Source: Hydrogenophaga sp.
GTDB taxonomy: Bacteria; Pseudomonadota; Gammaproteobacteria; Burkholderiales; Burkholderiaceae_C
Direction of reading: 5' to 3'
Length of the DNA: 64,000 nucleotides
Assembly (NCBI RefSeq): GCF_026125825.1
Contig: NZ_JAHCKK010000002.1
Location: forward strand, 1-64,000
Below the pieces are notes generated by a model that was not told the origin of the DNA, made no database searches, and saw nothing but the letters and a program-made list of their open reading frames with translations. The position numbers and the translations under genes are program-made. Numbering within the stretch: the first letter of the stretch is position 1; every line of letters starts with the position of its first letter. Below, piece after piece: positions 45,073 to 54,936 of the stretch.

Positions 45073-45086
45073 TTGACGCTTGTCAA
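45073..45086 (+). promoter_or_regulatory. FNR/FixK-type box of the arcDABC operon
   Basis: TTGACGCTTGTCAA, part of a larger perfect palindrome CCTTGAC-(GCTT)-GTCAAGG (45071-45088). CAACAT at 45109-45114 starts 29.5 bases from the centre. arc operons are classic Anr/FNR targets in other Proteobacteria, which makes this the best-anchored box of the set. Confidence 0.82.
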
Positions 45087-45184
45087 GGTGCGGCGGCGGC
45101 ACCAGGTCCAACATGGAAGGCAGATGCCACGCCAGCCCCTGCCCTTGCGAGGGAGCGGTGACCGCATCACAGGAGGCAAACACC

Positions 45185-46636
45185 ATGGACCACACCGCCC
45201 GTCCGGGCGCACGGCTGACACCCGCGCCCGCCTTTCAAGACCGGTTTCCCACCGCCTACACCATCCTCTTCGGACTCATCGTGGTGATGGCGGCGCTCAC
45301 CTGGGTCCTGCCTGCAGGCCAGTACGAACGCGTTGCCAACCAGGCCCTGGGCAAGGATGCGCCCGTGCCGGGCACCTACAAGGTGGTGGAAGCCGCGCAC
45401 CAGGGCGTTCTCGATGTGCTGATGGCGCCGATTTCGGGCTTCTACAACCAGGCCTCGGGCATGGCCAATGCCATCGACGTCTCGCTCTTCGTGCTGATCA
45501 TCGGCGGCTTCCTGGGCGTGGTGAATGCCACCGGGGCCATCAACACCGGCATCGAGCGCGTGATGCTGCGCCTCAAAGGCCGCGAAAAATGGATGATCCC
45601 GGTCTTGATGCTGCTCTTTGCCGCCGGGGGCACGACCTACGGCATGGCGGAGGAGACGCTGGCGTTCTACGTGCTGCTGCTGCCGCTGATGATCGCGGTG
45701 GGCTACGACGCGCTCACCGGCGTGGCCGTGATCATGGTGGGTGCGGGCGTCGGGGTGCTGGGTTCCACCATCAACCCCTTTTCCACCGCCATCGCGTCCA
45801 ACGCGGCGGGCATTCCGTTCACACAGGGCATGGCCCTGCGGCTGGCCATCCTCGCCCTGGGCTGGCTGATCTGCGTGGCCTACGTGATGCGGTACGCCGA
45901 GCGCGTGCGCAAGGACCCCGCCACCTCCCTGGTGGCCGAACTCAAGGCCTCCAACGAAGCCCACTTCCTGCGCCATCGGGACGACCACCGCGACGCGGTG
46001 CTCAGCAAGCGGCAACAGCTCATCCTGATCATGTTCGGCGCCACCTTCATCGCCATGGTCTGGGGCGTGGCGCTGCGCGGCTGGTGGATGGCCGAAATGT
46101 CGGCCCTGTTCCTGGCCTCGGCCATCGCCATCGGGCTGGTGGACTGGATGGGCGAGAAACCCTTCACCACCGCGTTCGTCGATGGATCGCGCGAACTCCT
46201 GGGCGTGGCGCTCGTCATCGGGCTGGCGCGCGGCATCGTGGTCATCATGGACCAGGGCAAGATCACCGACACCATCCTGCACGCCTTCGAGGGGTGGATT
46301 GGCGGCATGTCCGACGTGGCCTTCGTCAACGCCCTCTTCGCCACCGAAGGCCTGCTCAGCCTGCTCGTGCCGTCCACCTCGGGGCTGGCGGTGCTGAGCA
46401 TGCCCATTCTGGCGCCGCTGTCGGACTTCGCCGGCGTGCCGCGCCACCTCGCCGTGACGGCCTTCCAGACCGCGATCGGCATCACCAACCTCGTCACCCC
46501 CACCTATGCCGTGGTGGTCGGCGCCCTGGCCATCGGGCGGGTGCCGTTCCAGCGCTGGGTCCGCTTCATCTGGCCGCTGATGTTGATGCTGGCACTGCTG
46601 AGCATGGCGTCGCTGAGCGCGGCGGTGCTCCTGTGA
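45185..46636 (+). CDS. arcD: Arginine/ornithine antiporter-like permease (YfcC/DcuC family)
   Basis: A 483-residue membrane protein with about 12 hydrophobic segments. [30 protein letters not shown] and [18 protein letters not shown] are motifs of the YfcC/DcuC (C4-dicarboxylate carrier-like) family, members of which serve as ArcD in arginine deiminase operons. It would exchange external arginine for internal ornithine. CAGGAGG precedes the ATG. The stop overlaps the arcA start by 4 bases (GTGA). Arginine specificity is inferred from the operon, not from the fold. Confidence 0.85.
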   Translation: MDHTARPGARLTPAPAFQDRFPTAYTILFGLIVVMAALTWVLPAGQYERVANQALGKDAPVPGTYKVVEAAHQGVLDVLMAPISGFYNQASGMANAIDVSLFVLIIGGFLGVVNATGAINTGIERVMLRLKGREKWMIPVLMLLFAAGGTTYGMAEETLAFYVLLLPLMIAVGYDALTGVAVIMVGAGVGVLGSTINPFSTAIASNAAGIPFTQGMALRLAILALGWLICVAYVMRYAERVRKDPATSLVAELKASNEAHFLRHRDDHRDAVLSKRQQLILIMFGATFIAMVWGVALRGWWMAEMSALFLASAIAIGLVDWMGEKPFTTAFVDGSRELLGVALVIGLARGIVVIMDQGKITDTILHAFEGWIGGMSDVAFVNALFATEGLLSLLVPSTSGLAVLSMPILAPLSDFAGVPRHLAVTAFQTAIGITNLVTPTYAVVVGALAIGRVPFQRWVRFIWPLMLMLALLSMASLSAAVLL

Positions 46637-47880
46637 CCGCGCCCCCCTCACCGCAGGCCGATGCGCCCCGGCTCGGGGTGCACTCGGAAGTCGGCAAGCT
46701 CCGGCGCGTGCTGGTCGGCTCGCCCGGCCTCGCGCACGAACGGCTCACACCGGCCAACCGCGAGGCCATGCTGTTTGACGACGTGTTCTGGGTCCAGCAG
46801 GCGCGCACCGACCATTTCGACTTCGTCTCGAAAATGCAGGATCGCGGCGTGGAGGTGCTGGAGATGGGGCAGCTGCTGGGCGAGACCCTGGCCCTGCCCG
46901 CCGCGCGGGACTGGGTGCTGCAGCGCAAGGTCACGCCCGACCACGTGGGCGTGGGCATGCTCGATGAGCTCAAGGGCTGGCTGTGGGAACTCCCACCCGA
47001 GGCATTGGCGCGTTACCTGGTCGGCGGCGTGGCGGTGCACGACCTGCCCTTCAAGCCCCACGGCATGTTCGGCCCTTACCTCGGCCCCGACGGCTTCGTC
47101 CTGCCGCCGCTGCCCAACCTCATGTTCACCCGCGACACCAGTGCCTGGATCTACGGCGGTGTGACGCTCAACCCCATGCACTGGCCGGCACGCCGGCAAG
47201 AGACCCTGCTGACCGCGGCCGTGTACCGCTTCCATCCCCTGTTCGCGCAACCGGGCGTGCGGGTGTGGTGGGGCGACCCCGACGTGGACCACGGCCCGGC
47301 CACCCTGGAGGGAGGCGACATCATGCCCATCGGCCACGGCGTGGTCCTGGTGGGCATGGGCGAGCGCAGCACGCCGCAGGCGGTGGGGCAGCTCGCGCAG
47401 GCGCTGTTCGCCGCCGGTGCCGCCTCGCGCGTGGTGGCCTGCCAGATGCCGCCTTCGCGCGCCGCCATGCACCTGGACACGGTGTTCTCGTTCTGCGACC
47501 GGGACACCGTGACCAGTTTCGTCGACGTGGCCGCGCAAATCGTCTGCCACAGCCTGCATCCTGACGGGCACGGCGGCATCGACTACCGGCGCGAGAGCCG
47601 CCCCCTGTTCGATGTGGTGGCGCAATGCCTGGGGTTGAAGCAGTTGCGCGTCATCCCGACCGGTGGCGACGGCTACGAGCAGGCGCGCGAACAGTGGGAC
47701 GACGGCAACAACGTCGTGGCGCTCGAACCGGGCGTGGTGATCGGCTACGACCGCAACACCCACACCAACACCCTGTTGCGCAAGGCGGGCATCGAGGTCA
47801 TCACCATCCGCGGCGGCGAGCTCGGCCGAGGCCGGGGCGGCGGGCACTGCATGACCTGCCCCGTGTGGCGCGAGGCCTGA
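46633..47880 (+). CDS. arcA: Arginine deiminase
   Basis: A 415-residue guanidino-modifying enzyme that hydrolyses arginine to citrulline and ammonia. Conserved motifs: [32 protein letters not shown], and the C-terminal active-site GGGHCMTCP with Cys406, the same number as in the Pseudomonas aeruginosa enzyme. The start is GTG inside the arcD stop. The first committed step of the ATP-yielding arginine deiminase pathway; the released ammonia also buffers acid. Followed by arcB after 35 bases. Confidence 0.96.
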   Translation: MTAPPSPQADAPRLGVHSEVGKLRRVLVGSPGLAHERLTPANREAMLFDDVFWVQQARTDHFDFVSKMQDRGVEVLEMGQLLGETLALPAARDWVLQRKVTPDHVGVGMLDELKGWLWELPPEALARYLVGGVAVHDLPFKPHGMFGPYLGPDGFVLPPLPNLMFTRDTSAWIYGGVTLNPMHWPARRQETLLTAAVYRFHPLFAQPGVRVWWGDPDVDHGPATLEGGDIMPIGHGVVLVGMGERSTPQAVGQLAQALFAAGAASRVVACQMPPSRAAMHLDTVFSFCDRDTVTSFVDVAAQIVCHSLHPDGHGGIDYRRESRPLFDVVAQCLGLKQLRVIPTGGDGYEQAREQWDDGNNVVALEPGVVIGYDRNTHTNTLLRKAGIEVITIRGGELGRGRGGGHCMTCPVWREA

Positions 47881-47915
47881 GCGCCTCGAACCCACCCCTC
47901 CACGAAAGACAGACC

Positions 47916-48917
47916 ATGGCCTTCAACCTTCACCAGCGCAGCTTCCTGAGCCTGCGCGACTTTTCGGCGGGCGACATCGGCTTCCTGCTCAAGCTCGCCG
48001 CCGACCTCAAGACCGCCAAGTACACCGGCACCGAGCGCCCGCTGCTGCGGGGCAAGGAGATCGCGCTGATCTTCGAAAAGGACTCCACGCGCACCCGCGT
48101 CGGCTTCGAGGTGGCGGCCCACGACCAGGGGGCGACCGTCACCTACCTCGGCCCCTCGGGCAGCCACATCGGCCACAAGGAATCGATGAAGGACACGGCG
48201 CGCGTGCTCGGGCGCGTGTACGACGCGATCGAGTACCGCGGCCATGGGCAGGCGGTGGTGGAGACCCTGGCCGCATGGGCCGGGGTGCCGGTCTACAACG
48301 GACTCACCGACCAGTTTCACCCGACGCAGATCCTGGCCGACTTCCTGACCATGCTCGAGCACGGCGAAAAGCCCTTGCGGGAGATGACCTTGTGCTTTCT
48401 GGGCGACACCGGCAACAACATGGGGGCCACGCTGCTGACCGGCGCGGCCAAGATGGGCATGGACGTGCGGCTGTGCGGGCCGCGCAGCCTGTGGCCGGAT
48501 CAGGACATCGTCGACGAGGCCAAGGCCCTGGCGTCGGACAGCGGCGCGCGCGTCCTGCTCACCGAAGACGTGGCCGAGGGCGTGAAGGGTTGTGACTTCC
48601 TCTACACCGACGTCTGGGTGTCCATGGGCGAACCCGAGTCGGTCTGGGCCGAGCGCATCCGGCTGCTGCTGCCCTACCAGGTCAATGCCCAAACCCTGTC
48701 GCTCACCGGCAACCCCCGCGTGCGCTTCATGCACTGCCTGCCCGCCTTTCACAACACCGAGACCGAGGTGGGCGCGCAGATCGCCCGCCTGCACGGCATC
48801 ACCGCCATGGAGGTCACCGACGAGGTGTTCGAGAGCCCGGCCTCCATCGTGTTCGACCAGGCCGAGAACCGCATGCACACGATCAAGGCGGTGCTCGTGG
48901 CCACCCTGGCAGGCTGA
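47916..48917 (+). CDS. arcB: Ornithine carbamoyltransferase, catabolic
   Basis: A 333-residue transcarbamylase. The carbamoyl-phosphate loop [11 protein letters not shown], the DQFHPTQ motif and the ornithine/citrulline motif HCLPAFH are present. Length is typical of the catabolic type. In this operon it runs in the phosphorolytic direction, turning citrulline into ornithine and carbamoyl phosphate. The next gene, carbamate kinase, captures the phosphate as ATP. Allosteric behaviour (as in Pseudomonas) cannot be judged from the sequence. Confidence 0.95.
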   Translation: MAFNLHQRSFLSLRDFSAGDIGFLLKLAADLKTAKYTGTERPLLRGKEIALIFEKDSTRTRVGFEVAAHDQGATVTYLGPSGSHIGHKESMKDTARVLGRVYDAIEYRGHGQAVVETLAAWAGVPVYNGLTDQFHPTQILADFLTMLEHGEKPLREMTLCFLGDTGNNMGATLLTGAAKMGMDVRLCGPRSLWPDQDIVDEAKALASDSGARVLLTEDVAEGVKGCDFLYTDVWVSMGEPESVWAERIRLLLPYQVNAQTLSLTGNPRVRFMHCLPAFHNTETEVGAQIARLHGITAMEVTDEVFESPASIVFDQAENRMHTIKAVLVATLAG

Positions 48918-48961
48918 GATGAGCCTCGCCCTGTGCGCCATCGGCGCGGTGGAACACTGAT

Positions 48962-49882
48962 ATGGCACGGGTCGTGGTGGCGCTGGGCGGCAACGCCCTG
49001 CTTCGGCGGGGCGAGCCGGTCCGCGCGTCGACGCAGCGGGAGAACATCCGCCGCGCCGCCCATTCGCTGGCGCAGCTCATGGCGCAGGGGCACCAGCTCG
49101 TCATCACGCACGGCAACGGGCCCCAGGTGGGTCTGCTCGCGCTGCAGGGGGAGGCGGCGGGAAAGGCGGCGTTCCCGCTGGATGTGCTGGGCGCGGAAAC
49201 CGAGGGAATGATCGGCTACGTGCTGCAGCGGGAACTCGACAACGCCCATGCCGGGCCGGCGCGCTTTGCCACCTTGCTGACCCAGGTCGAGGTGGACCCC
49301 GGCGATACCGCCTTTCGCTCGCCGAGCAAGCCCGTGGGGCCTGTCTACACCGAGGCCGAGGCGGGCCAGCTGGCCGCGCAGCGCGGCTGGAGCGTCGCGC
49401 GCGACGGCAGCGCCTGGCGCCGCGTCGTGGCATCGCCCAGGCCCGTGCGCATCCTGGAGATCGAGGTCATCCGCCTGCTGGTCGAGCAGGCCGTCACCGT
49501 GATCTGCACGGGCGGTGGCGGCATTCCGGTGGCGCGGCGCGCGGACGGCACCTACGTCGGTGTGGAGGCCGTGATCGACAAGGACCACGCCAGCGGCCTG
49601 CTGGCCGCCGAGCTGAACGCCGACGCCCTGCTCATGCTCACCGACGTGCCGGCGGTGTACACCGGCTGGGGAACGCCGGCGCAACGCGCGCTGGGCGAGG
49701 TGACCACGCGGGATCTCGCCGCCATGGCCTTCGCGGCGGGCTCCATGGGCCCCAAGGTGCAGGCCGCTTGCGATTTCGTCAACCGCACCGGTGGCCTGGC
49801 AGGCATCGGTGCCCTGGAGGACGCCTGCGCCATCCTGGCGCACCGGTCCGGCACGCGGGTGGTGCCAGCCCCCGCGACCTGA
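48962..49882 (+). CDS. arcC: Carbamate kinase
   Basis: A 306-residue amino-acid-kinase fold enzyme. VVVALGGNALLRRGE and ITHGNGPQVGLLALQ are the phosphate- and carbamate-binding loops, and ICTGGGGIPVAR plus VIDKDHASGLLAAEL are characteristic. It makes ATP from carbamoyl phosphate and ADP, the energy-conserving step of the pathway. It begins 44 bases after arcB and ends 3 bases before the P-type ATPase, so the ATPase belongs to the same transcription unit. Confidence 0.95.
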   Translation: MARVVVALGGNALLRRGEPVRASTQRENIRRAAHSLAQLMAQGHQLVITHGNGPQVGLLALQGEAAGKAAFPLDVLGAETEGMIGYVLQRELDNAHAGPARFATLLTQVEVDPGDTAFRSPSKPVGPVYTEAEAGQLAAQRGWSVARDGSAWRRVVASPRPVRILEIEVIRLLVEQAVTVICTGGGGIPVARRADGTYVGVEAVIDKDHASGLLAAELNADALLMLTDVPAVYTGWGTPAQRALGEVTTRDLAAMAFAAGSMGPKVQAACDFVNRTGGLAGIGALEDACAILAHRSGTRVVPAPAT

Positions 49883-49885
49883 TAC

Positions 49886-52729
49886 ATGAGCTTCCTGTCG
49901 CGCGGCCTTGCCTCTGCCGAGGCCTCCCGTGCCACGCTGGAGGCACTGCTGGCCCAGGCGGACGTGGACGCGGCGCGCGGGCTCTCTGCGGCCGAAGCCG
50001 CAAGGCGGCGCCAACGGCAGGGGCCCAATGCCTTCGATGTGGCGCCGCCGCGCGCGAGGTGGCGCGAGCTGCTCGACCAGCTCAGGGACCCGCTGGTCTA
50101 CCTGCTCCTGGCGGCGGCAGGCGTCTCCACCGCCGCCTGGTGGGTGCAAGCCCGGGGCGGCTGGCCCATCGACGGGCTGGTGATCCTTGCCATCGTGGCG
50201 CTCAACGCGGTGCTGGGTTTCTGGCAGGAAGCCCGGTCCCAGCGGGCGGCGGCGGCGCTGGCGCGGCTGGCGTCGGCCACCTCCGGCGTCTGGCGCGACG
50301 GCCACGCCCAGCGCATTCCCAGCAGCGAGCTCGTGGTCGGCGACATCCTGCTGCTTGGCGAAGGCGACCGCGTGGGAGCGGACGCCCGGTTGATCGACGC
50401 GCACGCCTTGCTGGTGCAGCAGTCGTCCCTCACCGGGGAAAGCGAGGCCGTTGCCAAGCAGGCCTCGGATCTTGCGCAGGCCATGCCTTTGGCGGAGCGC
50501 CACAACATGGTGTTCCGCGGCACGGAGGTGCGCCAGGGCAACGGCCGCGCACTGGTCACGGCCATCGGCATGCAGACGGAAATGGGCCAGATCGCCCACT
50601 TGCTGGCCGAGACCCCCGCCGAGGCGACGCCACTGCAGAAGGAAGTGCGCCACATCGGACAGGTGCTGGGTGCGGCCGTGCTGGTCATCGCCGCCATCGT
50701 GATCCTGACGCAGCTCTGGCGCGCCGACATCCATGCCTGGACCGACGCGGTCCCGGTGCTGATGATGGGCGTCTCCCTGGCCGTGGCCGCCATACCGGAA
50801 GGGCTGCCGGCCATTCTCTCCCTGGTGCTGGCCCTGGGGGTGCAGCGCATGGCGGGCCACAAGGCCATCGTCAAGAAGCTGTCCTCGGTCGAAACGCTCG
50901 GGTCCGCCTCGGTGATCTGCACCGACAAGACGGGCACGCTCACGCGGGCCGAAATGACCATCCAGCAGGTGGCCACGGCATCGGGCCGCAGCACGGCCGA
51001 CGGCGTGGGTTACTCGCCCCAGGGCCGGATGCACCACCACGGCCAGGCGCTGCAACCCGGCGCGCTGCACAGCGAGGTGGTCGCCGTGCTCAGCGGGGGC
51101 GGCCTGGCGGGCAATGCGGCCCTGCGGCAAGACGCCGATGGCCACTGGCTGATCCAGGGCGCCCCCACCGAGGCCGCCTTCCTGGTGGCCGAGCGCAAGC
51201 TGGGCAGCCACGAGCGGCGCGCGGCGCGTTTCGAGCGCATCGCCGAGGTGCCCTTCACCTCGGAGCGGAAAAGGATGTCGGTGGTCGCGCTCGATCATGA
51301 GCATGCCGATGAGCGGGTGCTGATCTGCAAGGGCGCTCCCGACGTGCTGCTCCAGCGGTGCACGCGCCTGCGGGTGGGCATGGACGCCCGGCCCCTGGAG
51401 CCGCAGACGAAGGCGCGGGTGCTGGCCGAGGTGGAGCAACTCTCGGACGCGGCCCTGCGCACCCTCTCGGTGGCCTACCGGGCGCTCGACCCTGGCGAGG
51501 ACGCGCAGGCCGGCGAGGCGCTGGAACACGACCTCGTCTTCCTGGGCACGGTGGGCATCATCGATCCGCCGCGCACGGAGGTGGCGCCAGCCATCCAGGC
51601 GGCACAGGCGGCCGGCATCCGCATCATCATGATCACGGGCGACCACCCGCGCACCGCCGACCGCATCGCCGAGGACCTGGGCATCATCCAGGCCGGCGCC
51701 ACCGCCCTCACCGGCACCGACATCGATCGGCTCGACGACGCGGCGCTCGGAGAAGCCGTGCGCTCGGTGAGCGTGTTCGCGCGGGTCGCGCCCGCGCACA
51801 AGCTGCGGATCGTGGACGCGCTGCAGGCACAGGGGCATGTGGTGGCCATGACGGGTGACGGCGTCAACGATGCACCGGCCCTGCAATCGGCCGACATCGG
51901 CGTGGCCATGGGGATCACGGGCACGGAGGTCACCAAAGAGGCCAGCAAGATGATCCTGGCCGACGACAACTTCGCCACCCTCGTTGCGGCGGTGCGCGAG
52001 GGCCGCGGCATCCTGGACAACATCCGCAAGTTTCTGCGCTACCTGCTGTCGTCCAACCTGGGCGAGGTGCTCACCGTGTTCCTGGGCATCGTTCTGGCGC
52101 GCTCGCTCGGGCTGGTGGACGCCGCAGGCGGGGTCGCGCTCCCGCTGCTGGCCACCCAGATCCTGTGGATCAACCTGATCACCGACACCGGCCCCGCACT
52201 GGCCATGGGGGTCGATCCGCACGCCGGCGACGTCATGGCGCGGCAGCCCCGCCAGCCGGGCGAGCGGGTGATCGACGCCTCCATGTGGTTCACCGTGGGC
52301 CTCACAGGCCTCACCATGGCGATCGCCACCCTGCTCACGCTCGACCTTCTGCTCCCCGGCGGCCTGTTCCAAGGCGGCCACGGCCTGGACGTCGCCCGCA
52401 CGGGGGCCTTCACCGTGCTGGTGCTGGCCCAGCTTTTCAACGCATTCAGTGCGCGATCGGACACCGCCAGCGCCTTCATCGGCCTTTTCGACAACCGTTG
52501 GCTCTGGGCGGCGGTGCTGCTCGGCGCGCTGCTGCAGGTCATGGTGGTGCAATGGCGCGCGCTGAACCCGGCCTTCGGCACGGCCCCGCTGTCGGCCGGG
52601 CAATGGCTGCTGTGCATCGGCATGGCCAGCAGCGTGTGGTGGGTGAGCGAGCTGCACAAGGCCTGCCGGCGCTGGCGCATCGGCCATCGCTTGCGCAAAG
52701 TCAAGGCGGACGGCCACCGCCTGGCCTAG
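49886..52729 (+). CDS. P-type cation-transporting ATPase, type II (PacL/SERCA-like)
   Basis: A 947-residue ion pump. TGES (actuator), PEGLP in helix M4 (IPEGLPAILSLVLALG), phosphorylation motif CTDKTGTL with Asp347, the KGAPD nucleotide segment, and the TGDGVNDAPAL hinge are all intact. Helices M1-M2 (about residues 70-120) and M5-M10 complete the fold. The type IIA layout suggests Ca2+, Mg2+ or Na+/K+ transport; M4 PEGLP alone does not decide the ion. It is the last gene of arcDABC-ATPase, and its 3' end contains the promoter of the flavodoxin-like gene. Confidence 0.92.
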   Translation: MSFLSRGLASAEASRATLEALLAQADVDAARGLSAAEAARRRQRQGPNAFDVAPPRARWRELLDQLRDPLVYLLLAAAGVSTAAWWVQARGGWPIDGLVILAIVALNAVLGFWQEARSQRAAAALARLASATSGVWRDGHAQRIPSSELVVGDILLLGEGDRVGADARLIDAHALLVQQSSLTGESEAVAKQASDLAQAMPLAERHNMVFRGTEVRQGNGRALVTAIGMQTEMGQIAHLLAETPAEATPLQKEVRHIGQVLGAAVLVIAAIVILTQLWRADIHAWTDAVPVLMMGVSLAVAAIPEGLPAILSLVLALGVQRMAGHKAIVKKLSSVETLGSASVICTDKTGTLTRAEMTIQQVATASGRSTADGVGYSPQGRMHHHGQALQPGALHSEVVAVLSGGGLAGNAALRQDADGHWLIQGAPTEAAFLVAERKLGSHERRAARFERIAEVPFTSERKRMSVVALDHEHADERVLICKGAPDVLLQRCTRLRVGMDARPLEPQTKARVLAEVEQLSDAALRTLSVAYRALDPGEDAQAGEALEHDLVFLGTVGIIDPPRTEVAPAIQAAQAAGIRIIMITGDHPRTADRIAEDLGIIQAGATALTGTDIDRLDDAALGEAVRSVSVFARVAPAHKLRIVDALQAQGHVVAMTGDGVNDAPALQSADIGVAMGITGTEVTKEASKMILADDNFATLVAAVREGRGILDNIRKFLRYLLSSNLGEVLTVFLGIVLARSLGLVDAAGGVALPLLATQILWINLITDTGPALAMGVDPHAGDVMARQPRQPGERVIDASMWFTVGLTGLTMAIATLLTLDLLLPGGLFQGGHGLDVARTGAFTVLVLAQLFNAFSARSDTASAFIGLFDNRWLWAAVLLGALLQVMVVQWRALNPAFGTAPLSAGQWLLCIGMASSVWWVSELHKACRRWRIGHRLRKVKADGHRLA
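52691..52704 (+). promoter_or_regulatory. FNR/FixK-type box inside the ATPase 3' end, for the flavodoxin-like gene
   Basis: TTGCGCAAAGTCAA, left half site one-off (TTGCG) and right half site GTCAA. TAGATT at 52727-52732 starts 29.5 bases from the centre and is embedded in TGGCCTAGATTGG, the same sequence found at the BON-gene promoter. The box lies within coding sequence, so it also encodes residues near the ATPase C-terminus. Confidence 0.62.
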
Positions 52730-52760
52730 ATTGGCGATGCCCTTGAAGGAGAAGGCCGGC

Positions 52761-53291
52761 ATGAACAAGAACGTATTGGTGGTCGTCTATTCGTACACCG
52801 GCACCTCGCTGGGCGTGGCCAGGCTGATGTGCGGGCAGCAGAACTGGACCCTGGGCACGGTGGTCGAGACCCGGCCCCGCCGCGGCGCCTGGGGCACCTG
52901 GCGCTGCGTGCTCGACTCGCTGCTGCACCGCCATCCCCCCATCCGGTACGAGGGCCCGGCACCCGGCGACTTCGGCACGGTGGTCCTGGTCTCGCCCATC
53001 TGGGCGTTGCAGCTGGCCGGGCCCATGCGCAGCTTCGTTGTCCGGGAACGGGCGCGGTTGCCCGATGTCGCGGTGGTCTCGGTCATGGGCAGCCGTGGCG
53101 CGGCCAACGCGGTGGCCGAAATCGCCGACCTGCTGGGCCGCACCCCGCTGATGGCCACGGCCGTCACCGCGCGGGAAGCGGAAGACGGCAGTTGCGCGGC
53201 CCGGCTGCAGGCCTTTGGCACGGCCGTGCAAAGCTCGCAGACATCGCAGGCGGTGGTCCGCCCGACCACCCTGTCCACCGAAGCCTCCTGA
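52761..53291 (+). CDS. Flavodoxin-like protein
   Basis: A 176-residue protein. The N-terminus VLVVVYSYTGTSLGVARLM has the flavodoxin phosphate-loop pattern (S/T-x-T-G-T/N), and FGTVVLVSPIWALQLAGPMR resembles the second FMN-binding loop. It is probably an FMN-binding electron carrier or NADPH:quinone-type reductase; partners cannot be named. AAGGAG upstream of the ATG supports the start. It converges with the kinase gene (one base apart). Its promoter carries an FNR-type box, consistent with low-oxygen redox adjustment. Confidence 0.8.
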   Translation: MNKNVLVVVYSYTGTSLGVARLMCGQQNWTLGTVVETRPRRGAWGTWRCVLDSLLHRHPPIRYEGPAPGDFGTVVLVSPIWALQLAGPMRSFVVRERARLPDVAVVSVMGSRGAANAVAEIADLLGRTPLMATAVTAREAEDGSCAARLQAFGTAVQSSQTSQAVVRPTTLSTEAS

Positions 53292-53292
53292 T

Positions 53293-54825
53293 TCAGCGCG
53301 GTGCCGCGGCCGCGCGCCAGCGGCGCACGAGGGCATCGACGTCCACCGCCTGGTCCGTGGGCACCGCCATCGCCAGCGCCTGCTCGTCCGCTTCCAGGGG
53401 CTGCTGGCTCGCGAGCTGGCGCTCCAGCACGGCCACGTCCGCCTCCGAGGCGTCGGTGCCGGTGGCGGCGCGGGCCGCCACGCGCTGGCGCAAGGTCGCC
53501 GCGCTGGCGGTGCAGTCCAGAATCGAGAAAGGCACCCGCAGTTCGGCCGCCAAGGCCTGGAACCGGCGCCGCTCATGCACGCGCAGAAAGGCCGCATCCA
53601 CGATCACCGGGTAGCCCGCCCGCAGCGCCTCGCCGGCCCGCTGGCGCAGGCTGTCAAAGGTGTCTTGCGTGGCCTGCTCGGTGTAGATGTCGATCCCCAT
53701 CGCCGAGGAGCGCTCCAGCGGTCCCAGTCCGAACAGGCGCTTTCGCTCCACGTCCGACCGGATCCGGATGGCGCCTGCGGCGCGCAGCAGTTGCGCCGCC
53801 AGCGTGGATTTCCCCGAACCCGACAAACCATGCGTGATCAGCAGCCGGGCGGTGCCCGGCGTCGGGCTGGCCCACTGCGCCGCGCACGCCAGGTAATCGG
53901 GCGCGGGCCCGCGCTGCGGCACCGACCCGCTCAGGTCGGCGGTCATGGCGCGGACCAGCGCCCGGTAGACCTCGTAGAACGGCAGCACCCGCAAGCCGGC
54001 GTGGTCCCCGCTGCACTGCAGCCAGGCATCGAGAAAGCGGCATGCCAGGTCCGCGCGGCCGTGGGCCTTGAGGTCCATGGTGAGAAAGGCCACGTCGCTC
54101 ATCACATCGATCCAGCGCAGCCCGGGGTCGAACTCGATGCAGTCGAAGGGCATCAGCTCGCCATCGATCAGGGCGACGTTGCCCATGTGCAGATCGCCAT
54201 GGCATTCGCGGATCGAGCCGCCGCGCTGGCGTTCGGCCCACGCGGGCAGCAAGGCGCTTGCCTGCGCCTGCAGCCAGGCCCGAAGCGCCGCAAGGCGCGG
54301 ATCGCCGGGCGGGGTCTGCAGCGAGGCCAGCACATCCGCCGCCGAGCGGACGACGCGCTGAGGACTGCCCCAGCCGGCCGACGGCGCCACCGGCGCGGCC
54401 GCGTGCAGGCCGGCCAGCCGCCGGGCCAGCCCGTCGAGCCAGTGGGGCTCGAGCCCGCCCGAGACCAGCAGGTTGCGCAGCAGCGACGACTGGGGAAAGC
54501 GGCGCATCCGGACCACATGGTCGATGGCTTGCGCGCCGTTGCCCCCGTCAAGCCGGGGGGTCTTGCGCGAGCCGCGCACCGGCACGACGTCCAGATAGAT
54601 GCTCGGCGCGAAACGCCGGTTCAGGCGCAACTCTTCCTCGCAGAAGTGCTTTCTCGCCTGGGCGCTGCTGAAGTCCGCGAACGGCAGGCGCACCGGCTTC
54701 TTGAGTTTGTAGGCGTACACCGGTGTCAGAAGAACCCACGAGAGGTGCGTCTCGATCAGTTCGACCGACTGCCCCGTCTCGCGAATCAACACCTTGCGAA
54801 GCGCTGCGATCAATTGGGTGTCCAT
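53293..54825 (-). CDS. Bifunctional APH-like kinase / AAA P-loop ATPase
   Basis: A 510-residue two-domain protein. The N-terminal aminoglycoside-phosphotransferase-like kinase fold has the catalytic ECHGDLHMGNV (His209) and FDCIEFDPGLRWIDVMSD metal motif. The C-terminal P-loop domain begins at LLITHGLSGSGKST (near residue 333) and continues with IRSDVERKR and VDAAFLRVHERRRF, as in gluconate/zeta-toxin-like kinases. The same architecture occurs in the mycobacterial DosR regulon (Rv2004c type, recalled). ATG 54825 is the first start giving a compact N-terminus. It has its own FNR-type box at 54865. Substrate unknown. Confidence 0.85.
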   Translation of the reverse strand: MDTQLIAALRKVLIRETGQSVELIETHLSWVLLTPVYAYKLKKPVRLPFADFSSAQARKHFCEEELRLNRRFAPSIYLDVVPVRGSRKTPRLDGGNGAQAIDHVVRMRRFPQSSLLRNLLVSGGLEPHWLDGLARRLAGLHAAAPVAPSAGWGSPQRVVRSAADVLASLQTPPGDPRLAALRAWLQAQASALLPAWAERQRGGSIRECHGDLHMGNVALIDGELMPFDCIEFDPGLRWIDVMSDVAFLTMDLKAHGRADLACRFLDAWLQCSGDHAGLRVLPFYEVYRALVRAMTADLSGSVPQRGPAPDYLACAAQWASPTPGTARLLITHGLSGSGKSTLAAQLLRAAGAIRIRSDVERKRLFGLGPLERSSAMGIDIYTEQATQDTFDSLRQRAGEALRAGYPVIVDAAFLRVHERRRFQALAAELRVPFSILDCTASAATLRQRVAARAATGTDASEADVAVLERQLASQQPLEADEQALAMAVPTDQAVDVDALVRRWRAAAAPR

Positions 54826-54864
54826 GGCATAGGTGCCATGATGGGCGCTTGAACCCGCGTGCGC

Positions 54865-54878
54865 TTGACGGAGATCAA
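54865..54878 (-). promoter_or_regulatory. FNR/FixK-type box for the APH/AAA kinase gene
   Basis: TTGACGGAGATCAA, both half sites good. On the minus strand the nearest -10-like hexamer is CATCAT (54843-54838), 28.5 bases from the centre, a weak match. It faces away from the box at 54923. Confidence 0.62.
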
Positions 54879-54922
54879 TCCCGCCGCGCAGCCGCCCGCG
54901 CCAGCGTGATCGACTGCTCGAA

Positions 54923-54936
54923 TTGACTTGCGTCAA
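54923..54936 (+). promoter_or_regulatory. FNR/FixK-type box for the acyl-CoA synthetase-GNAT gene
   Basis: TTGACTTGCGTCAA, both half sites perfect (TTGAC/GTCAA). CACCAT at 54959-54964 starts 29.5 bases from the centre, giving a start near 54971. This lies after the in-frame ATG at 54963, which therefore cannot be used from this promoter. Confidence 0.75.

Noticed and set aside
48919-48960. 13-codon open frame between arcB and arcC
   Set aside because: No ribosome-binding site of its own and no conserved feature; it fills the intergenic gap by chance.
48749-52768. Very long minus-strand open frame (over 1,300 codons) opposite the P-type ATPase
   Set aside because: High-GC codon bias of the sense gene leaves antisense frames open. 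The translation is rich in His/Arg/Gln/Gly with no recognisable domain.
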